Source of the DNA: Candidatus Freyrarchaeum guaymasense
GTDB taxonomy: Archaea > Asgardarchaeota > Jordarchaeia > Jordarchaeales > Freyrarchaeaceae
Reading direction: 5' to 3'
Length of the DNA stretch: 64,000 bases
NCBI GenBank assembly: GCA_030587405.1
Contig: JAUQZD010000043.1
Location: forward strand, 1 to 64,000
Below are positions 60,780 through 64,000 of this stretch, piece by piece; within the stretch, counting starts at the first letter, position 1; every line of letters begins with the position of its first letter. The notes beneath the pieces are model-generated. The model saw only the letters and a list, made by a program, of their open reading frames with translations, made no database searches and was not told where the DNA came from. The position numbers and the translations under genes were made by a program.

Positions 60780-63395
60780 TTGTATAAGGAAACTACTCTA
60801 TTCCAATTTATCTCGGATAAAGTGGAAAGTGAAAATAAAGCTGCGGCAAGTGCTGGTAAAGCGGACGTTTCGGCCACGGAGGCAAGGAAAGATTACGAGT
60901 ATCCTCCGGAAAACCTGCCATGCCTTCTTTTATCGGTAGGATATCATGGTGAAAAAAATTGTGCATATGTGCGCTTATATGACCCTGAAAGCCGTAAGCT
61001 TTACTGGTGGTATGACAATACCGATCACCACCCTTACTGTCTGTCCGATTTGAGCATAGACGATTTAAAGAAGAACTCGAAATTGATGTCTCACAGCGGG
61101 CTTTTAGGCTTTGAAGAGGTAGAAAAATATGACTTACTTCATGATAGGAAGGTCAGAATGACCAAAATACTGGGAAAGAACCCGCTTGCTATAGGTGGCA
61201 GATCTGGATCTATCAGGGAGTTGCTTCCTAATGCTTGGGAGGCCAAAATTCAATACCACAACTGCTACATTTATGATAAAAAAATCATCCCTGGCATGTT
61301 TTGGATGGTGAAAGGAGGACGATTAGAAAAGGCGCCTTTAGATGTAGGGGATATTAAAGAACTTTTACAAGTTTTTAAAGGGGAATCAGAGGAATTTCTT
61401 GAGGTCTTAATGGAGTTTCTTCCCTCTTTCATAGCACCTGTACCCGACATTAAGCGGGTGGCCATAGATATAGAGGTTTTTAGCGAATTGGATCGAATCC
61501 CCGACCCTGAGTCCGCAGAAAATGAGATTATCTGTGCAGCGATTGTTTCAAACGACGGCGAATCCCGTGTTTTAATACTGAAAAGACCAGAATTAAGTAA
61601 AGGCGAAATTCCTAGTGGTTTTACTGATAAATTTAGAGTGGAATTTTTTGATAAGGAAGTTGACCTTATAAAGACGCTGTTTGAAGTGGTTGACTGTTAC
61701 CCCATAGTTCTGACGTTTAACGGTGATAACTTTGACTTAAAGTATTTATATCATAGAGCTCTTAAACTTGGCTTTCCTAAGGATGAAATTCCTATAATAC
61801 TTGGGAAGGACGCTGCTTACTTGCGTTACGGCGTTCACGTTGACCTTTACAAGTTTTTCCATAATAAGTCGATTCAAGTTTACGCTTTCTCAAATAAGTA
61901 TAAGGAGGAAACGCTAGATGCGATTGCTAAAGCGTTAATAGATATTGGTAAGGTTTCCCTTGAAACGGAAATATCCGAGTTACCTCTCCTAGTTCTGGCT
62001 GCATACTGCTGGCAAGACGCATACATTACTCTTGAACTAACACGGTTCGATGATAATTTAGTTTTAAAACTAATTGTTTTGCTAATGCGTATCTCTCGTT
62101 TATCAATGGAGGACGTGACAAGGCAAGGAGTTTCCTCGTGGATTAAAAACCTCTTCTACTATGAACATCGTTTGAGGAACTATCTAATTCCAAGGCCAGA
62201 GGATATCGCCTCAATGAAAAACGTAAGCGATACGAAAGCAATTACCAAGGATAAAAAGTTTAAAGGAGCTAAAGTTGTTAAACCAAAACCAGGGGTACAC
62301 TTTAACGTAGTCGTTTTAGATTTTGCCTCCCTTTACCCCAGCATAATAAAAGAATACAATCTGAGTTATGAGACCGTAAGATGTCCCCATCCAGAATGTA
62401 AGGTAAACGTGGTCCCTGAGACGAGTCATTGGATTTGTACCAAAAGGCGAGGAATGAGCTCGCTACTTATAGGCTTCCTTCGAGATATACGGGTTAAATG
62501 GTTCAAGCCAAAGTCTAAGGATAAAGGTTTAAATGATGAGTTGCGAAGGTGGTACTCAGTCGTTGAACGGGCGCTTAAAGTAATCATAAATGCAAGTTAC
62601 GGTGTTTTCGGGGCAGAACATTTTCCTTTCTACTGCTTGCCTGTGGCTGAAAGCACCGCTGCTATAGGAAGGCACACCATTGAAGCAACTATAAGGAAGG
62701 CACAGGAGCTTTCAATGGAAATTCTCTATGGCGATACCGACAGCGTTTTCATAAAAAACCCGCAAGAAAAGAAAATATCTGAATTAATTGAGTGGAGCCA
62801 AAAAGCCCTGAACGTAGACTTGGATGTAGATAAAGTGTACAGGTATGTGGCTTTCTCCGAGCGAAAGAAGAACTATTTAGGTGTTTTTAAGGATGGCTCT
62901 GTTGACATTAAGGGGCTTACAGGGAGAAAACGTAACTCCCCTCAGTTTATTCAAAAGGCATTTCTTCAAATGGTTTCTGTTCTAAGCAGAGTGAACTCCG
63001 AACAAGACTTTAATGAGGCAAAAGAGGAGATAGAGCGAATCGCTCGCACTTGCTACGTTAAAATTCAGAGAAGGGAGTTCACACTCGAAGATTTCGCCTT
63101 CAGGGTGCAGCTAACTAAACCCATCAAAAGCTATGTTAAAACTACTCCGCAACATGTGAAGGCAGCAAGACAACTTTTAGAGCTTGGGAAAGAAATCAAG
63201 CCAGGCGACATAATTTCCTTCGTTAAAGTAAAAGGTAAAGAAGGTGTTAGACCCATAGAGTTAGCTAGGAAAGAAGAAATAGACACAGAAAAATATAAAG
63301 AGTATCTCCGAACAACTTTTGAGCAAGTCTTAGATGCATTGGGGTTAGATTTCGATAAGATTGTGGGGTTAACCCGCCTAGAGTCATGGATATGA
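60780..63395 (+). CDS. Family B DNA polymerase
   Basis: An 871-residue archaeal PolB. Exonuclease motifs are intact: Exo I IDIEVFSE (near 228), Exo II FNGDNFDLKYL (near 313) and Exo III YCWQDAY (near 408). Polymerase motifs are A DFASLYPSII (near 514), B VINASYGVFG (near 603) and C YGDTDSVF (near 649), with KKNYLGVF following. All catalytic aspartates are present, so it should be active and proofreading. TTG 60780 is preceded by GGGAGGG at good spacing. A PolD subunit is also encoded, so both polymerase types coexist. Confidence 0.94.
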   Translation: MYKETTLFQFISDKVESENKAAASAGKADVSATEARKDYEYPPENLPCLLLSVGYHGEKNCAYVRLYDPESRKLYWWYDNTDHHPYCLSDLSIDDLKKNSKLMSHSGLLGFEEVEKYDLLHDRKVRMTKILGKNPLAIGGRSGSIRELLPNAWEAKIQYHNCYIYDKKIIPGMFWMVKGGRLEKAPLDVGDIKELLQVFKGESEEFLEVLMEFLPSFIAPVPDIKRVAIDIEVFSELDRIPDPESAENEIICAAIVSNDGESRVLILKRPELSKGEIPSGFTDKFRVEFFDKEVDLIKTLFEVVDCYPIVLTFNGDNFDLKYLYHRALKLGFPKDEIPIILGKDAAYLRYGVHVDLYKFFHNKSIQVYAFSNKYKEETLDAIAKALIDIGKVSLETEISELPLLVLAAYCWQDAYITLELTRFDDNLVLKLIVLLMRISRLSMEDVTRQGVSSWIKNLFYYEHRLRNYLIPRPEDIASMKNVSDTKAITKDKKFKGAKVVKPKPGVHFNVVVLDFASLYPSIIKEYNLSYETVRCPHPECKVNVVPETSHWICTKRRGMSSLLIGFLRDIRVKWFKPKSKDKGLNDELRRWYSVVERALKVIINASYGVFGAEHFPFYCLPVAESTAAIGRHTIEATIRKAQELSMEILYGDTDSVFIKNPQEKKISELIEWSQKALNVDLDVDKVYRYVAFSERKKNYLGVFKDGSVDIKGLTGRKRNSPQFIQKAFLQMVSVLSRVNSEQDFNEAKEEIERIARTCYVKIQRREFTLEDFAFRVQLTKPIKSYVKTTPQHVKAARQLLELGKEIKPGDIISFVKVKGKEGVRPIELARKEEIDTEKYKEYLRTTFEQVLDALGLDFDKIVGLTRLESWI

Positions 63396-63519
63396 TTTTT
63401 GTTGGAAATCAAACTTCTAATTGTGCAACTCGCAACTATTATAGAGACTCTACATTAGTAAAGTTTTTTACCGTGCTTTCACATTTTTTCCATTAAATGA
63501 CGATTTGCAGGTGTACCAA

Positions 63520-64000
63520 ATGGAGGTGCGGGATCTTTTAATTCGTAATGTACTCTTAATAATTGACCCATATACTCTGGATAAAAGTGCTGATGAATTT
63601 ATGGCTGAATTTGGAGGTTACATGAAGCAAATTGCCGCTGTTGCGAAGGATGAACGAGGATACGCGCTTTACAATAGTAAGTATGCTCCTATACATGATG
63701 AATATGGAAATTTTTTCTCAACAGTGGCCGAGACCACTGGGGCTGCGGGAATAGACCTATATGCTGTTATTAACATGTTTATCGACGAGTATTACGCCGT
63801 TGATCCCTCATACAGAACTTATAGTTCAGAAGGGGATGTGGCAGAGGGCTTTGTTTGCCCTAACAGGAGCGCCTTCTGGGAGTATCTTGCAAGTGTCGCC
63901 GATGAAATAACGGAGTTTCCTGTGAAGGGAATAATCCTTCAAGGAAACTCTTACATCAGAGAAACATACTGTTTCTGTGAAACTTGCAAAAGCGAGTTTG
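63520..64000 (+). CDS. Partial glycoside-hydrolase-like TIM-barrel protein
   Basis: The frame is open from ATG 63520 (or in-frame GTG 63511) past the window end, 160 codons seen. The product contains ETTGAAGIDLYAVINMF, GFVCPNRSAFWEYLASV and a closing YCFCETCKSEF. The pattern of an (alpha/beta)8-barrel with CXC..C near the catalytic region resembles hypothetical glycoside hydrolases of the GHL type. It follows polB by 124 bases, on the same strand. Substrate cannot be told from a fragment. Confidence 0.5.
   Translation, partial: MEVRDLLIRNVLLIIDPYTLDKSADEFMAEFGGYMKQIAAVAKDERGYALYNSKYAPIHDEYGNFFSTVAETTGAAGIDLYAVINMFIDEYYAVDPSYRTYSSEGDVAEGFVCPNRSAFWEYLASVADEITEFPVKGIILQGNSYIRETYCFCETCKSEF

Noticed and set aside
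1..64000. CRISPR arrays, insertion sequences, rRNA genes
   Set aside because: No regularly spaced 24-37 bp direct repeats, transposase genes or rRNA-like sequences were found on reading the window.

Overview
The window is archaeal chromosomal DNA. The evidence is archaeal-type informational genes throughout: exosome Rrp42, eL43/L37Ae, the KEOPS subunit Pcc1, prefoldin beta, class I LysRS, archaeal DnaG, PolD small subunit DP1, Cdc6/Orc1, family B DNA polymerase, Hef, FAU-1 and RNase Z. An ESCRT-type Vps4 ATPase next to a Vps25-like ESCRT-II protein, together with PolD and tRNAs full of introns, points to the TACK/Asgard side of the archaea and probably a thermophile. I cannot name the lineage from sequence alone.

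Layout. 1-5.4 kb: one long plus-strand operon running exosome, ribosomal protein, Brix, Pcc1, prefoldin, DUF3194, DHH phosphoesterase and an ECF transporter core. 5.4-11.3 kb (minus): Vps25-like, Vps4, a CDP-alcohol phosphatidyltransferase, LysRS-I and HflX. 11.5-15.6 kb (plus): Toprim protein, DnaG, AAA ATPase, UPF0200 and UPF0201. 15.6-16.25 kb is decayed coding-like DNA. 16.3-26.4 kb: RNase Z, TrmG10, Prs, two radical SAM enzymes, isochorismatase-fold hydrolase, PheT/PheS and CoaD. 26.8-34.5 kb: GcvH, a PAPS-reductase-like protein, Hef, UPF0147, FAU-1 and tRNA-Leu. 34.6-41.6 kb: LysR, VWA/MoxR pair, PhoU-type regulator, DP1 and Cdc6. 41.6-46.3 kb is a probable replication origin followed by an unrecognised gene cassette. 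46.3-64 kb: HypF, HTH-CBS regulator, tRNA-Ser, an operon with two HD phosphohydrolases, NAD-kinase-like protein, Fae-Hps fusion, a GIFT-domain protein, PolB and a partial glycosidase-like gene.

The most interesting observation is splicing. Two protein genes, dnaG (31 nt) and a radical SAM gene (27 nt), are broken by tiny insertions. Each insertion folds into a bulge-helix-bulge (BHB) element with a 4-bp central helix and two 3-nt bulges. Cutting each bulge after its second base restores the conserved protein exactly. The tRNA-Leu(CAG) and tRNA-Ser(CGA) genes carry three and at least four introns of the same architecture (13-26 nt). Together they suggest a genome in which the tRNA splicing machinery also processes mRNAs.

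The second notable region is the origin. Two inverted ORB elements flank an AT-rich core at 43.2-43.4 kb, with further ORB-like sites near cdc6, a cluster of GTTAAC sites, and strand composition that appears to change there. The genes just downstream (helical protein, AAA ATPase, ribbon-helix-helix-like protein, helical protein) include three preceded by arrays of GATATC-like half-sites with 13-bp periodicity. Two genes in the region end inside TTAGAAC/GTTCTAA palindromes. I infer an origin-linked replication or segregation module of unknown type.
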